A DNA stretch of 37,923 nt from CAZGMN01 sp964645765 (lineage in GTDB: Bacteria; Acidobacteriota; Aminicenantia; Aminicenantales; Aminicenantaceae), in NCBI GenBank assembly GCA_964645765.1, contig CAZYBE010000029.1, forward strand, positions 1-37,923, given 5' to 3'. This document shows, piece by piece, positions 23,879 through 32,416 of the stretch. The stretch's first letter is position 1. Each line of letters starts with the position of its first letter. Position numbers and translations under genes: made by a program. The notes below the pieces were generated by a model. That model saw only the letters and a program-made list of their open reading frames with translations. It did no database searches and was not told where the DNA came from.

Positions 23879-25033
23879 ATGAACACCGACCAAATGATTA
23901 CCTGGGCAGAGATTTCAGAAAAAGCCTACGCCCATAATCTTGCTTTTTTTAAACAGCGAATTCCTGGCCGCACAGAATTTTCAGTGGTTGTCAAGGCCAA
24001 TGCCTACGGCCATGGAATTGGTGAAATCTCCCGCCTGGCCATGAAGCACGGTGCAGATTCCCTCTGTGTCCATACACTGGATGAAGCTCTTTTTCTTCGG
24101 GGCCTGAGGATCACCCAGGATATTCTCATCATGGGACCAGTCCCTCGCCTCCGATTGAGAGAAGCCGTGGCCAATGATTTTCGCCTGGTTTTATACAACC
24201 GCGAAACACTGGCTGATTTAAACAAATTGACTCAGGAGATAAATAAGCCTGTTCGGATTCACTTGAAACTGGAGATGGGGACTCATCGCCAGGGGATTGA
24301 TGCTGAGGATTTAGCCAATTTTTTGAAAGATTTAAAGAATTTCTCTTTGGTCAAATTGGAAGCTGCTTATTCCCATTTCTCAAACATCGAGGATACGACG
24401 GACCACAGCTACGCCTTTTATCAGCTCGAGCTCTTCAACAGGATGACCGCTCAAATCCAGAAGAGCGGGTTCCCAGAGGTTAAAAAACATGTGGCCTGTT
24501 CAGCAGCCATGCTTTTGTTTCCTGAGACACACTTCGATATGGTTCGGCTTGGAATCAGCCAGTATGGCTTATGGCCTTCCCGGGAAACATTCGTCTCCTA
24601 CAAGATGAAGCACGCTCAGAATAGCGAAGAGGCTCTGCGCCCTGTTTTGAGCTGGAAGACTCGCGTGGCTCAGGTCAAGAGCGTCCCGGCCAATCGTTTT
24701 ATCGGCTATGGATGCAACTACCAAACCACGCGTGATTCTCGCATCGCCGTGCTGCCCATCGGCTACTCAGACGGCTACGACCGCCGCCTGAGCAACCAGA
24801 GCTATATGCTTATTAATGGCCGCCGGGCTCCGGTTCGAGGCCGGGTCTGCATGAATTTTATCATGGTCGATGTGACTGATATCCCTGATGTGAAAGTGGA
24901 AGACGAAGCTGTGCTCATCGGCCAACAAGGAAATGAAAAAATCACAGCCGACTATCTGGCCCAGCTCATGGGCACGATTAATTATGAAGTCGTGACCCGC
25001 ATCAACTGGCAGATTCCCCGCATCATCATCTAA
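23879..25033 (+). CDS. alr: Alanine racemase
   Basis: A 384-aa PLP enzyme that interconverts L- and D-alanine in the cytosol for peptidoglycan. The PLP lysine is K39 in VVKANAYGHG; the second catalytic base is Y277 in FIGYGCNY; GRVCMNFIMVDVT near residue 321 is the conserved C-terminal block, and LPIGYSDGYDRRL precedes it. Length is typical. No Shine-Dalgarno is visible; the start is fixed by the family N-terminus (TWAEISEKAYAHNLAFF) and the promoter position. The DUF2461 gene begins 2 bases after the stop, so the two are co-transcribed. Confidence 0.96.
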   Translation: MNTDQMITWAEISEKAYAHNLAFFKQRIPGRTEFSVVVKANAYGHGIGEISRLAMKHGADSLCVHTLDEALFLRGLRITQDILIMGPVPRLRLREAVANDFRLVLYNRETLADLNKLTQEINKPVRIHLKLEMGTHRQGIDAEDLANFLKDLKNFSLVKLEAAYSHFSNIEDTTDHSYAFYQLELFNRMTAQIQKSGFPEVKKHVACSAAMLLFPETHFDMVRLGISQYGLWPSRETFVSYKMKHAQNSEEALRPVLSWKTRVAQVKSVPANRFIGYGCNYQTTRDSRIAVLPIGYSDGYDRRLSNQSYMLINGRRAPVRGRVCMNFIMVDVTDIPDVKVEDEAVLIGQQGNEKITADYLAQLMGTINYEVVTRINWQIPRIII

Positions 25034-25035
25034 AA

Positions 25036-25731
25036 ATGGCAAAAATCACAGCATTCACGGGGTTCTCAAAAGATACCATCAAATTTTTTGACGGGCTTCG
25101 AAAGAATAATAATAAGGATTGGTTCGAACAGCACAGGGACATGTATGAAAATTCTGTCCTGGAGCCGGCCAAGGCTTTTGTTCTGGCGATGGGAGCACGC
25201 CTGCGAGCAATCGTGCCCCGGATTATTGCTGTTCCAAAAGTCAACAAATCTCTGTTTCGAATCAGCCGCGATACACGCTTCAGCCTGAATAAGTCTCCTT
25301 ACAAGACCCATCTTGGGATATACTTCTGGGAAGGGATAAGGCCGAGAATGGAATGTCCAGGATTCTATTTTCATCTGGAACCGCCCAAAATGATACTGGG
25401 CGTTGGATTCTACATCTTCCCCGACCGGCTCCTTCATCTCTACAGGCGCGCGGTTGTGGACCCAAGAATGGGAAAGGAGATTGCAAAGGTCATCGAAGAA
25501 ATAACCAGGATAAAGGGAGGGATATTGGGCGGACAACATTACAAGCGTATCCCAGCAGGATTTGACCCTTCTCATCTCAATGCTCGACTTCTTCTCCACA
25601 ATGGCTTGCATTTCGGCCAGGAAACGGACATTCCGAAAGAATTCTTCTCCAGCCGCTTGGTCGAATATTGCTTTGAAAGGTATGCACGTTGCGCTTCTCT
25701 TCACAGATGGCTCGTCAAAGTCTTTTCCTGA
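25036..25731 (+). CDS. DUF2461 family protein
   Basis: A 231-aa protein with the family's landmarks: FSKDTIKFFDGLRKNNNKDWFEQHR at the start, FRISRDTRFSLNKSPYKTHLG in the middle, and GFYFHLEPPKMILGVGFY followed by LHLYRRAVVDP. The family (TIGR02453) is widespread in bacteria and fungi, without an established function. It is cytosolic, with no signal or membrane helix. It follows alr by 2 bases; whether the link is functional is unclear. It is convergent with the mannosidase gene. Confidence 0.88.
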   Translation: MAKITAFTGFSKDTIKFFDGLRKNNNKDWFEQHRDMYENSVLEPAKAFVLAMGARLRAIVPRIIAVPKVNKSLFRISRDTRFSLNKSPYKTHLGIYFWEGIRPRMECPGFYFHLEPPKMILGVGFYIFPDRLLHLYRRAVVDPRMGKEIAKVIEEITRIKGGILGGQHYKRIPAGFDPSHLNARLLLHNGLHFGQETDIPKEFFSSRLVEYCFERYARCASLHRWLVKVFS

Positions 25732-25764
25732 ATCTTTGAAGCAAGAATGAGGATAAAACTGTCC

Positions 25765-25783
25765 AGAAAAAGCTGCTTCAGCT
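25765..25783 (-). terminator. Weak intrinsic terminator after the mannosidase gene
   Basis: On the minus strand AGCTG-AAG-CAGCT (25783-25771) is followed by TTTTC. The 5-bp stem is short but sits a few bases past the mannosidase stop and before the convergent DUF2461 gene, where a terminator is expected. Confidence 0.4.
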
Positions 25784-25789
25784 CATTCT

Positions 25790-28291
25790 CTAAGAAGACT
25801 TTCTTATTATTTTTATTGTCTTGATTTCAAAGGGCTCGATACTCAAGCGGAGTGAATCGCCGCTTGCTTCTAATTTTCTGATGGGCCTTTCCATCAAATC
25901 CGTCTCAACTGCTTCGATGGGCCAAGGAAAAGCTATCTTCATCTCTGTCTTTTTGCCATAAGCTTCATAGAGCCTCATCACTAGGCCCCTCCTGTCATAA
26001 CCCATCTCCTTCTTCAATGAACTCGCAATGACATTCTCAGGCTCAGCTCTGACAAAAGAGTAGGCCGGGGGCAACTTGCCAGCATGAATCATCGCCACTC
26101 TTGCCAGCAACGGATTATTCAACTCATAGCCTCTTCTGATACTGTCTGCCTCCTTCCACGTTCCTTTATGGGGATAAAGAGAATAGAGGAGGTCATGCCC
26201 TCCCCTGTCTGCTTCAGGGTCAGGATAGGTTGCGCCGTGGATGACCGAGAGCCTCATCGTGCTGCCTTTGACGTCAAACCCATATTTACAATCATTGAGA
26301 AGGCTCACTCCATAATTTCCAGAGCTATCGCTGACATCTATCCATTTCAAGGCCGGCACCTCAGTTCCGTCTGCCTTCCTGGAGATGGAGCCAAAAGGTA
26401 TCTCAAAATCAGCCGCCTCATTCTTGACATTCACCGGAAACGAAGCTTTTATCATCAAGCTTCTCTCCTGCCAGTTGAGCTGGAGATGGCAGTCGATGCG
26501 TGGAATGTTATGGTAAAGAATAATATCCTGCTGGAAAAAAGAATTCCTGAAGATATTCTTAACCCGGATTATTCCTCTGACCGGGCCATTTTCGAGGATT
26601 TCAATTCCTGCCCCTTTCTCGCCGATATTCCAGAATTTATCCTTCAGGCCAAGCTCCCAAGCAGACATCGATTCCGGCTCATCGACGATGGCCTGGAGAA
26701 TATTTCCCTCTCCGGCCAGAACTTCCCGGTTATTGGCTTTGTCGAAAAGGCTCTTTATCCAGCCGGTTACAGGGTTCAATGAAACCCGGAAAAACTCATT
26801 CTCCATTTCGCTTTCTGAGACCCGGAGCCAGGTCTTGAATGCTGCAGAACTTTCGCTGCTAACAATCCGATAAACCTTGTGGCCAAGCGAAGGAACGTTC
26901 GAAGCCACAAAGACAAAACGGCAGAAGTCTCTGTTATCCTTCTGGAATCTCCTGATGATTTGAAGCGGGACTTCTTTTGCGTCAGCGTCCAATATTTTTA
27001 TCGCGCTCGAATTCTTGGCTAAAGGAATTTCTCCGAAAACCGCGTCTGTCCTTTCCCAGAGGAGCGGGTTGTAGACAACGAATGGTTTCCCTTCTCCCCT
27101 GGTATCGATGTTGCTGGTGATTGTCTCCAAGGAAAAATCAAGGGCTCGTCTTCCCCTTTCAAAAGCTTCTTTATAGAATCCTTCAGTCTCATCATAGACC
27201 ACCCCGATGCTCGAACCGTCCAGGATGTCGTGGAACTGGTTTCTGAGCACAACCTTCCAGGCTTCGTCCAGGTCTCTTTCCGGGTAATAATCCCTGAAGC
27301 CTGAGGCGACGGCCAGCGCAGAGAACTTCTCTGCTGTTAGCAAAAGATTCTCGGATTTTCTGTTGTTCTTCTTTGTTTTGGCCTGGGTCGTGTAGCAGGC
27401 AGGGAAAGTAAAATTCAATTCTTTCTTCAGGACAGGAAAGGACTGCTTCGATTGTTCGAGCATCTGAAAATACTTTTCAGGATTAGCAAATTCCATTTTG
27501 GGCTGGCTCTTGTCATCCTTGAATTTTATGATGGCTTCCAAGTCAGAGTCTCTTGGCCCGCCTCCGTGGTCGCCTTCTCCATAGAGCAGCATAAAGCCCT
27601 TCAAATCAGATTTCTTCGCGGCCTCGAAGATTACGTCTTTGATTCCATCTCTTAGGCTGACCACATACCAGCCGGGTGGAATATAGGCTAAAACTCTGGA
27701 GCCGTCAGCTCCTTCCCACCAGAAAGCCAGAATGTCCTCAGGCCCGCATCTTTCGAAGACATAATACTTGATTCCTGACTTTGAAAGAATCTGGGGAAGC
27801 TGCCAGTTGTGGCCGAAGGCATCCGGGTTCCAGCCGACTTTAACGTCGACACCGAATTTATCCATAAAATATCTTTTTCCGTAGAGGAGCTGCCTGACCA
27901 GAGATTCGCCGTCAGGCATATTCAAATCAGGCTCGCACCACATTCCGCCTACAGGAATCCATGTCCCTTCTTTGACTTTTGATTTTATTTCCTGAAAGAG
28001 TTCGGGATAATTCTTCTCTATCACCTCGTAGACCGAAGCCTGGCTTTGAGCGAATGTCAGGCCAGGCATTTTCTTCATCCGCTCCACCGTGCCTTGAAAG
28101 GTATGGGTAGCGATGTCATCGACTGTCTCTTCCCATCTCCAGAGCCAGCTCAAATCAATGTGGGCATGTCCGACGAGATAGCCTGTATAATCCTGGGGAA
28201 TGAACTGGAGCTTTTTTTCTTGCGAATAATTGATCTGGACCAAAAAAACAATGACCAGAATAAAAATAAAGACTTTAAAATTTTTTTTCAC
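25790..28291 (-). CDS. Secreted glycoside hydrolase family 38 alpha-mannosidase
   Basis: An 833-aa protein. Residues 1-23 are an export signal (KKNFKVFIFILVIVFLVQINYSQ), so it acts in the periplasm or outside. The GH38 catalytic domain shows zinc ligands H44 and D46 in GHAHIDLSWLWRW, the nucleophile D157 in GWNPDAFGHN with its usual zinc role, and H354 in NQFHDILDGSS. GEGDHGGGPRDSD and the beta-sandwich C-terminal part (IRVKNIFRNSFFQQDIILYHNIPRIDCHLQLNW) complete the family layout. It should trim alpha-mannosyl residues from glycans and glycoproteins. The sugar importer just upstream on the same strand is a natural partner, though a MITE-like element separates them. Linkage specificity is not deducible. 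Confidence 0.93.
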   Translation of the reverse strand: MKKNFKVFIFILVIVFLVQINYSQEKKLQFIPQDYTGYLVGHAHIDLSWLWRWEETVDDIATHTFQGTVERMKKMPGLTFAQSQASVYEVIEKNYPELFQEIKSKVKEGTWIPVGGMWCEPDLNMPDGESLVRQLLYGKRYFMDKFGVDVKVGWNPDAFGHNWQLPQILSKSGIKYYVFERCGPEDILAFWWEGADGSRVLAYIPPGWYVVSLRDGIKDVIFEAAKKSDLKGFMLLYGEGDHGGGPRDSDLEAIIKFKDDKSQPKMEFANPEKYFQMLEQSKQSFPVLKKELNFTFPACYTTQAKTKKNNRKSENLLLTAEKFSALAVASGFRDYYPERDLDEAWKVVLRNQFHDILDGSSIGVVYDETEGFYKEAFERGRRALDFSLETITSNIDTRGEGKPFVVYNPLLWERTDAVFGEIPLAKNSSAIKILDADAKEVPLQIIRRFQKDNRDFCRFVFVASNVPSLGHKVYRIVSSESSAAFKTWLRVSESEMENEFFRVSLNPVTGWIKSLFDKANNREVLAGEGNILQAIVDEPESMSAWELGLKDKFWNIGEKGAGIEILENGPVRGIIRVKNIFRNSFFQQDIILYHNIPRIDCHLQLNWQERSLMIKASFPVNVKNEAADFEIPFGSISRKADGTEVPALKWIDVSDSSGNYGVSLLNDCKYGFDVKGSTMRLSVIHGATYPDPEADRGGHDLLYSLYPHKGTWKEADSIRRGYELNNPLLARVAMIHAGKLPPAYSFVRAEPENVIASSLKKEMGYDRRGLVMRLYEAYGKKTEMKIAFPWPIEAVETDLMERPIRKLEASGDSLRLSIEPFEIKTIKIIRKSS

Positions 28292-28306
28292 TTCCCTCCT
28301 CCCTAT

Positions 28307-28538
28307 CTAATACAAACGCATTAAATAAAATGTCATTGCGGGCGGCCAGCGTGAGCGTGGCAATCTCCCTGTCATTGCGAGCGACCGAAGGGAGCGTGGC
28401 AATCTTTTTATCTTATGAGATTGCCGCGTCGCTCCGCTCCTCGCAACGACTCTGTCAGATTGCGCAGCCTGTTCCGAGCAAAGCGAGGAATCTCCTCTTT
28501 CACTCGCAATGACATTTTACTTACCGTGTTTGTATTAG
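28307..28538. mobile_element. MITE-like element, copy 2 (232 bp)
   Basis: The left end CTAATACAAACGCATTAAAT (28307 on) is mirrored by the right end, which ends at 28538 and in reverse complement reads CTAATACAAACACGGTAAGT. Both then lead into AAAATGTCATTGCG. The interior holds several further copies of the core in both orientations (TGTCATTGCGAGCGACCGAA at 28371, GAGATTGCCGCGTCGC at 28419). It is longer than copy 1 because of these extra units. It lies between the permease and mannosidase genes, 15 bases upstream of the mannosidase start, and may affect its expression. Confidence 0.75.
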
Positions 28539-28601
28539 TATAAACATAATATTTCACCCGCCATCACAAGCAGCGGAGCGACCTAGCGATCCATGGAGCC
28601 T

Positions 28602-29570
28602 TTAAGCCTCGCGGCGGTGGCGGATCTGGTCCAAGCTGACAGCGATGACGATGATTGCTCCAATAATAATTTCCTGGATGTAGTTGGGCCAGCCCATCAT
28701 CGTGCATCCGTTCCTGAGGAAGGCCATGATGAACACTCCGATCATCGAGCCTAAAATGCTTCCCTCGCCTCCGCTCAGGCTGCCGCCTCCGATGACCACT
28801 GCGGCGATGATATCGAGCTCTAAACCAACGGCCACAGTCGGGTCGCCAACTGTGAGCCTTGAGAATTCCATGACTCCACTCAATCCACAGAATAGCCCGG
28901 CAAGAGAATAGATGATGATTTTTGTCCTCTTTGTCCTGATGCCGCAGAGCCGGGCAGTCGCTTCGTTGGAGCCTATGGCAAAGACATGCCTGCCGAAGAC
29001 TGTGTAGCGCAAGATAACAGCCATCGCTACAGCAAGCAGAATCATCAGCCAGACGCCCGGCGCCATGAGCAGCCAGGAAAGCTTAGGGCTCTTAGCCATG
29101 AGATCGTTGACCCAGGTTATCGGAGCGTCGATTTTTTGGTTTTTTGCCAGCCACTTGGCTATTCCTCTGGCTATTCCCATCATACCCAGGGTGACAATAA
29201 AAGGCACCAGCCTGAGGGAAGTGATTAGGCTTCCGTTTACAAACCCGACAAGACCCCCGGTTATTACCCCAAAAAAGATGGCGATAACCGGATGGAATCC
29301 GGCGTTTATGGCAAAGGCGACAATCACGCTGGAAAGGGCAATATTCGAGGCTGCAGAAAGGTCGATTCCTCCGCTGATGATAATCACTGTCATTCCCAGG
29401 GCACCCAGGGCGATAATCACCGATTGAGTAGCAACGCTCTTGAAATTTGCCGGCCGTAGGAACCTTTCCTGAACATCAGGTATGGAAGAAAAGATGACGA
29501 GCACCAACAGCAGCCCCAAGAATGGAGCAAGCAGATTGATTAAGGCCTGGAGCTTTTTTACTTTCTTCAT
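28602..29570 (-). CDS. Sugar ABC transporter permease (RbsC/AraH family)
   Basis: A 322-aa inner-membrane protein with about nine or ten hydrophobic helices and the BPD_transp_2 signatures: SVIIALGALGMTVIIISGGIDLSAAS, then GFVNGSLITSLRLVPFIVTLGMMGIARG, HVFAIGSNEATARLCGI and SGGEGSILGSMIGVFIMAFLRNGC. It forms the pore for pentose/hexose uptake with the ATPase encoded 16 bases upstream. Length is standard. The substrate is set by the binding protein and is not determinable from this subunit. Confidence 0.93.
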   Translation of the reverse strand: MKKVKKLQALINLLAPFLGLLLVLVIFSSIPDVQERFLRPANFKSVATQSVIIALGALGMTVIIISGGIDLSAASNIALSSVIVAFAINAGFHPVIAIFFGVITGGLVGFVNGSLITSLRLVPFIVTLGMMGIARGIAKWLAKNQKIDAPITWVNDLMAKSPKLSWLLMAPGVWLMILLAVAMAVILRYTVFGRHVFAIGSNEATARLCGIRTKRTKIIIYSLAGLFCGLSGVMEFSRLTVGDPTVAVGLELDIIAAVVIGGGSLSGGEGSILGSMIGVFIMAFLRNGCTMMGWPNYIQEIIIGAIIVIAVSLDQIRHRREA

Positions 29571-29586
29571 GTCTTGATTATCAACT

Positions 29587-31098
29587 TTACATCGGCTTTC
29601 CGGTAGTGACCGCTGCCATCAAGCTCTGCGTATTCCATGCTGCCGAAGGCCGGATATCCGTGAGCTCTCCCCGGTGAAAGACTGCAATCTTATCGCATAT
29701 TCCCAGAAGCTCGGGAAAGTAAGAGCTTATGAAAAGAATCGCCTTGCCCTGCAAGGCAAGCTCTCCTATCCATTCATAAATCTGGGACTTGCTGACGACA
29801 TCAATTCCCTTGGTGGGCTCGTCCAGAAGAAGGATGTCTGCTTTCTGGTGGAGAAGCCTGGCCAAGGCGACCTTCTGCTGGTTTCCTCCAGAGAGGCTGA
29901 AGGTTCTCTGCTTCGGGCTTCGGGCTTTAATCTTCATCCTCTCCATCCAGTCCCAGACAGCTCTTTGGCGCTTTTTCAAGCGGAGAAAGCCAAGACGGGA
30001 GTAAGGAGAAAAATGGCTGAGGGTGATATTGTCAGCTAAAGATTGGGCCAGAGCCAGCCCTTCCTGCTGCCTGTCCTCGCTCAGATACCCCATGCCCTGT
30101 TTGATCCGCCTCCAAGGAGTACCCTTGAATGTCTCGACGCTGGCAACTTTTATCGAGCCTTTCTCGATGGAATCCAGGCCGAAAGCTGTGCGCAGCATCT
30201 CTGTCCTTCCTGAGCCGATTAAGCCGGCAATTCCCATGATCTCGCCGCGGCAAATCTTCAAGTCCACCTCTTTCTGCATCTTCTTGCCCTTGAGCTTTTG
30301 AAAGCTGAGCAGAATCTCCCCTGCCTTGTGCTCAACCCGGGGAAACATCTCCTTAACCTCCTGTCCGACCATCATCCGGATGAGCTCCTCGAGAGAAGTC
30401 TCTCCGATATTCCCAGTGCCGACTTTCTTTCCGTCTCTAAGAACAGTGAAGCTGCAAGCAACCTGCTGAACCTCTTCTAAGAAATGGCTGATATAAATAA
30501 TGCTCACATCCTGCGACTTGAGCTTTTTTATCAGCTCAAAAAGCAGGAGGGTGTCTTCCTGGGATAAGGAGCTCGTCGGCTCATCCATAATCAATATCTT
30601 TGCCTTGCCTATCAGGGCTCTGGCTATTTCTACGACCTGCCTTGCACCGATGCTCAATCTCTTCACCGGAATGTCGGGCGATATCTCGGGATGATGAACA
30701 AAATCAAGGGCCTCTCTAACTCTTTCCCTCATCGCTTTTTGCCTGGCAAAGCCCCAGGAGTGAAGCTCGCTGCCGAGCATGATGTTCTCTTCGACAGTCA
30801 GGTGAGGAGCCAGGTTGAGTTCCTGGTAAATCATGGAAATTCCTCTTTTGCGGCCGTCAAGTGGGCTGGAGGGAGAATAGGGCAAGCCTTCCAGGAACAT
30901 GGCTCCCCTGTCCGGCTTTATGGCTCCGCTCAAAATCTTGACCAGGGTGCTCTTCCCTGCCCCGTTTTCTCCGAGCAGGGCATGGACATCTCCCCTTATC
31001 AGCTCAAAATCGACCGCCTCCACAGCGCGCGTTGCGCCAAAGCTTTTGCTAATTTTTTCCATTCGAAGGGCTGGGGCAGGAATTTGTTGTTGAAGCAT
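29587..31098 (-). CDS. Sugar ABC transporter ATPase, two NBDs (RbsA/MglA family)
   Basis: A protein of about 503 aa with two nucleotide-binding domains. The first has Walker A GENGAGKSTL, signature LSIGARQVVEIARAL and Walker B ILIMDEPTSSL. The second has the shortened P-loop GLIGSGRTEML typical of this family's second half, signature LSGGNQQKVALARLL and Walker B ILLLDEPTKGIDV. It energises monosaccharide import. I place the start at ATG 31098, whose A is also the last base of the upstream TGA stop (TGATG); a TTG three bases earlier is less likely. This gives tight translational coupling to the binding-protein gene. Confidence 0.94.
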   Translation of the reverse strand: MLQQQIPAPALRMEKISKSFGATRAVEAVDFELIRGDVHALLGENGAGKSTLVKILSGAIKPDRGAMFLEGLPYSPSSPLDGRKRGISMIYQELNLAPHLTVEENIMLGSELHSWGFARQKAMRERVREALDFVHHPEISPDIPVKRLSIGARQVVEIARALIGKAKILIMDEPTSSLSQEDTLLLFELIKKLKSQDVSIIYISHFLEEVQQVACSFTVLRDGKKVGTGNIGETSLEELIRMMVGQEVKEMFPRVEHKAGEILLSFQKLKGKKMQKEVDLKICRGEIMGIAGLIGSGRTEMLRTAFGLDSIEKGSIKVASVETFKGTPWRRIKQGMGYLSEDRQQEGLALAQSLADNITLSHFSPYSRLGFLRLKKRQRAVWDWMERMKIKARSPKQRTFSLSGGNQQKVALARLLHQKADILLLDEPTKGIDVVSKSQIYEWIGELALQGKAILFISSYFPELLGICDKIAVFHRGELTDIRPSAAWNTQSLMAAVTTGKPM

Positions 31099-32099
31099 CA
31101 ATCAAGATAAGAAGATAAATCTGGTAAGAGAAGAGATTTTATCTCAGGCTCATCCATGTTTTCCCTTGTCACCAGATAGACTCCAGTGTCTATCCTCTTT
31201 TCGACCTTCTCTCCTTTTAAGAAAAGAACCATTTGCTTGACTCCAAGATACCCAATCTTCATCGGATTCTGAAGGATAAGGCCGTGGAGCTCTCCGTCTC
31301 TCAATCCCTGAACAAGCTTTGGGCTGCTGTCAAAGCCCACAAATTTGACTTTCCCGGCCAGTCCCGATCCCTGGAGAGCGCGGAGAGTGCCGAAGGTGCT
31401 CGATTCATTGGGACAGAAGATAGCGTCGACATCCGGGAACCGGCTGAGAAGATTCTCAGCCATCTGATAGGCTGTCTCTGTGGTCGAGCCGGCATACTGG
31501 TCCTGGACAAGGAAAGAAATTCCGGGGAAATCTTTTTTCATGGTGTCGATAAAGCCTTGCTCGCGCTCAGTGGTGCTGGCTGAGCCTTCCTGGTAGCGGA
31601 TGAGAAAAATTTTTCCTTTGCCCCCAAGAAGCTCTCCCAGCCTTCGAGCCCCTATCACTCCTCCCTTGTAATTATCCGTGGCCACATAGCTTATGTAATC
31701 CTCGCCCTGAAGCCCGGAATCGATGATGACCACAGGAATATGCTCCTTGACGGCATCCTGAACAGGACGGCAGAGAGCACGTTCATCAAGGGGGGCAAGC
31801 ACGATTCCGTCCACCCCGCGGCTTATAAAATCTTCGACAACAGTGATCTGCTGGCTACGGTCATCTTCCTTCTGAGAGCCCTTCCAGAAGATTTCCACCC
31901 CGAGCTCTCTCGAAGCCTTGACCGCTCCGGCATGGATGGATTTCCAGAACTCATGGGTCGTTCCTTTGGGTATGACGGCAATCTCGAAAATTCTCTCTTT
32001 GCCTGGCTCAGATGATTTTTGCTCCTTCTTTGCACAGCTCAAAGAAGCCACGAGTAAAAAAATAAGAATAAAAATAAATTTTCTTGCCTTCCCTTTCAT
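31098..32099 (-). CDS. Sugar-binding lipoprotein of the ABC transporter (RbsB-like)
   Basis: I choose ATG 32099, giving 333 aa that begin with a lipoprotein signal: MKGKARKFIFILIFLLVASLSC with a lipobox at ASLSC. A longer frame to 32165 would put 22 unneeded residues before the signal. The mature part is a type-I periplasmic binding fold (Peripla_BP_4): FEIAVIPKGTTHEFWKSIHAG, GVDGIVLAPLDERAL, IPVVIIDSG and DAIFCPNESSTFGTLRAL. It captures a monosaccharide or similar ligand for the permease/ATPase. The leader between the promoter (32268-32295) and the start is about 160 bases and has no good Shine-Dalgarno. It is the first gene of a three-gene operon, binding protein, ATPase, permease. Ligand unknown; mannose-type sugars are suggested by the mannosidase. 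Confidence 0.92.
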   Translation of the reverse strand: MKGKARKFIFILIFLLVASLSCAKKEQKSSEPGKERIFEIAVIPKGTTHEFWKSIHAGAVKASRELGVEIFWKGSQKEDDRSQQITVVEDFISRGVDGIVLAPLDERALCRPVQDAVKEHIPVVIIDSGLQGEDYISYVATDNYKGGVIGARRLGELLGGKGKIFLIRYQEGSASTTEREQGFIDTMKKDFPGISFLVQDQYAGSTTETAYQMAENLLSRFPDVDAIFCPNESSTFGTLRALQGSGLAGKVKFVGFDSSPKLVQGLRDGELHGLILQNPMKIGYLGVKQMVLFLKGEKVEKRIDTGVYLVTRENMDEPEIKSLLLPDLSSYLD

Positions 32100-32243
32100 G
32101 CTAAAGAGTATATCCAGAAGCGAGCATTCAGTCAAAAGGCAGAAAATCAAACATTGCTTTACCAAAAAATAATGGACAAACTGAGGAAAGTCAAATTTTT
32201 GCCGCTCAGTAAAATGCTCGACAAAAACGATATTTTTCCCTAA

Positions 32244-32263
32244 TTGGCCAATGCATTGGCCAA
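32244..32263. promoter_or_regulatory. Operator O1: perfect 20-bp palindrome
   Basis: TTGGCCAATGCATTGGCCAA is fully self-complementary and has the form TTGGCCA-N6-TGGCCAA. It sits at the predicted transcription start of the sugar transporter promoter (about 32261, minus strand), where a bound repressor would block initiation. Confidence 0.75.
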
Positions 32264-32267
32264 GATA

Positions 32268-32295
32268 AGTATAATTTGGCCAATATAATGGCCAA
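32268..32295 (-). promoter_or_regulatory. Promoter of the sugar transporter operon
   Basis: On the minus strand TTGGCC (32295-32290), 16 bases, TATACT (32273-32268). The -35 and spacer are covered by operator O2 and the start site by O1. The -35 is imperfect, but the arrangement with both palindromes is typical of a repressed sugar operon. Confidence 0.5.
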
Positions 32296-32296
32296 A
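32275..32296. promoter_or_regulatory. Operator O2: 22-bp palindrome
   Basis: TTTGGCCA-ATATAA-TGGCCAAA has perfect 8-bp arms and the same TTGGCCA-N6-TGGCCAA form as O1. The centres of O1 and O2 are 32 bases apart, close to three helical turns, so two repressor dimers could bind on one face. Confidence 0.75.
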
Positions 32297-32416
32297 ACGG
32301 CGATAGAACGGCTTTCCGGAGTCAAAAAAAGATTTACTTCAAGGACCCTTTTATCTTTCAGGCTCTATGGAGTTGGACAATCTGAGGCAATTTGCTTTTT
32401 GTCGTGGCACAAAAAA

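Larger units (their letters stand above)
32100..32416. other. Regulatory region upstream of the sugar transporter operon
   Basis: 317 bp without a gene. It holds two operator palindromes, the overlapping promoter at 32268-32295 and a second possible promoter at 32166-32194 (TTGACT, 17 bases, TATTTT on the minus strand). The remaining approximately 120 bases next to the CBM9-like gene show no feature I can name. Confidence 0.65.

Noticed and set aside
26084..26782. 232-aa open frame antisense to the GH38 gene
   Set aside because: It is a shadow of a conserved catalytic protein and lacks a credible start signal.
28307..28538. CRISPR array
   Set aside because: The repeated units are inverted and unevenly spaced, without unique spacers of constant length.
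32100..32240. Riboswitch in the long leader of the sugar-binding protein gene
   Set aside because: No known aptamer core or terminator/anti-terminator pair is visible.
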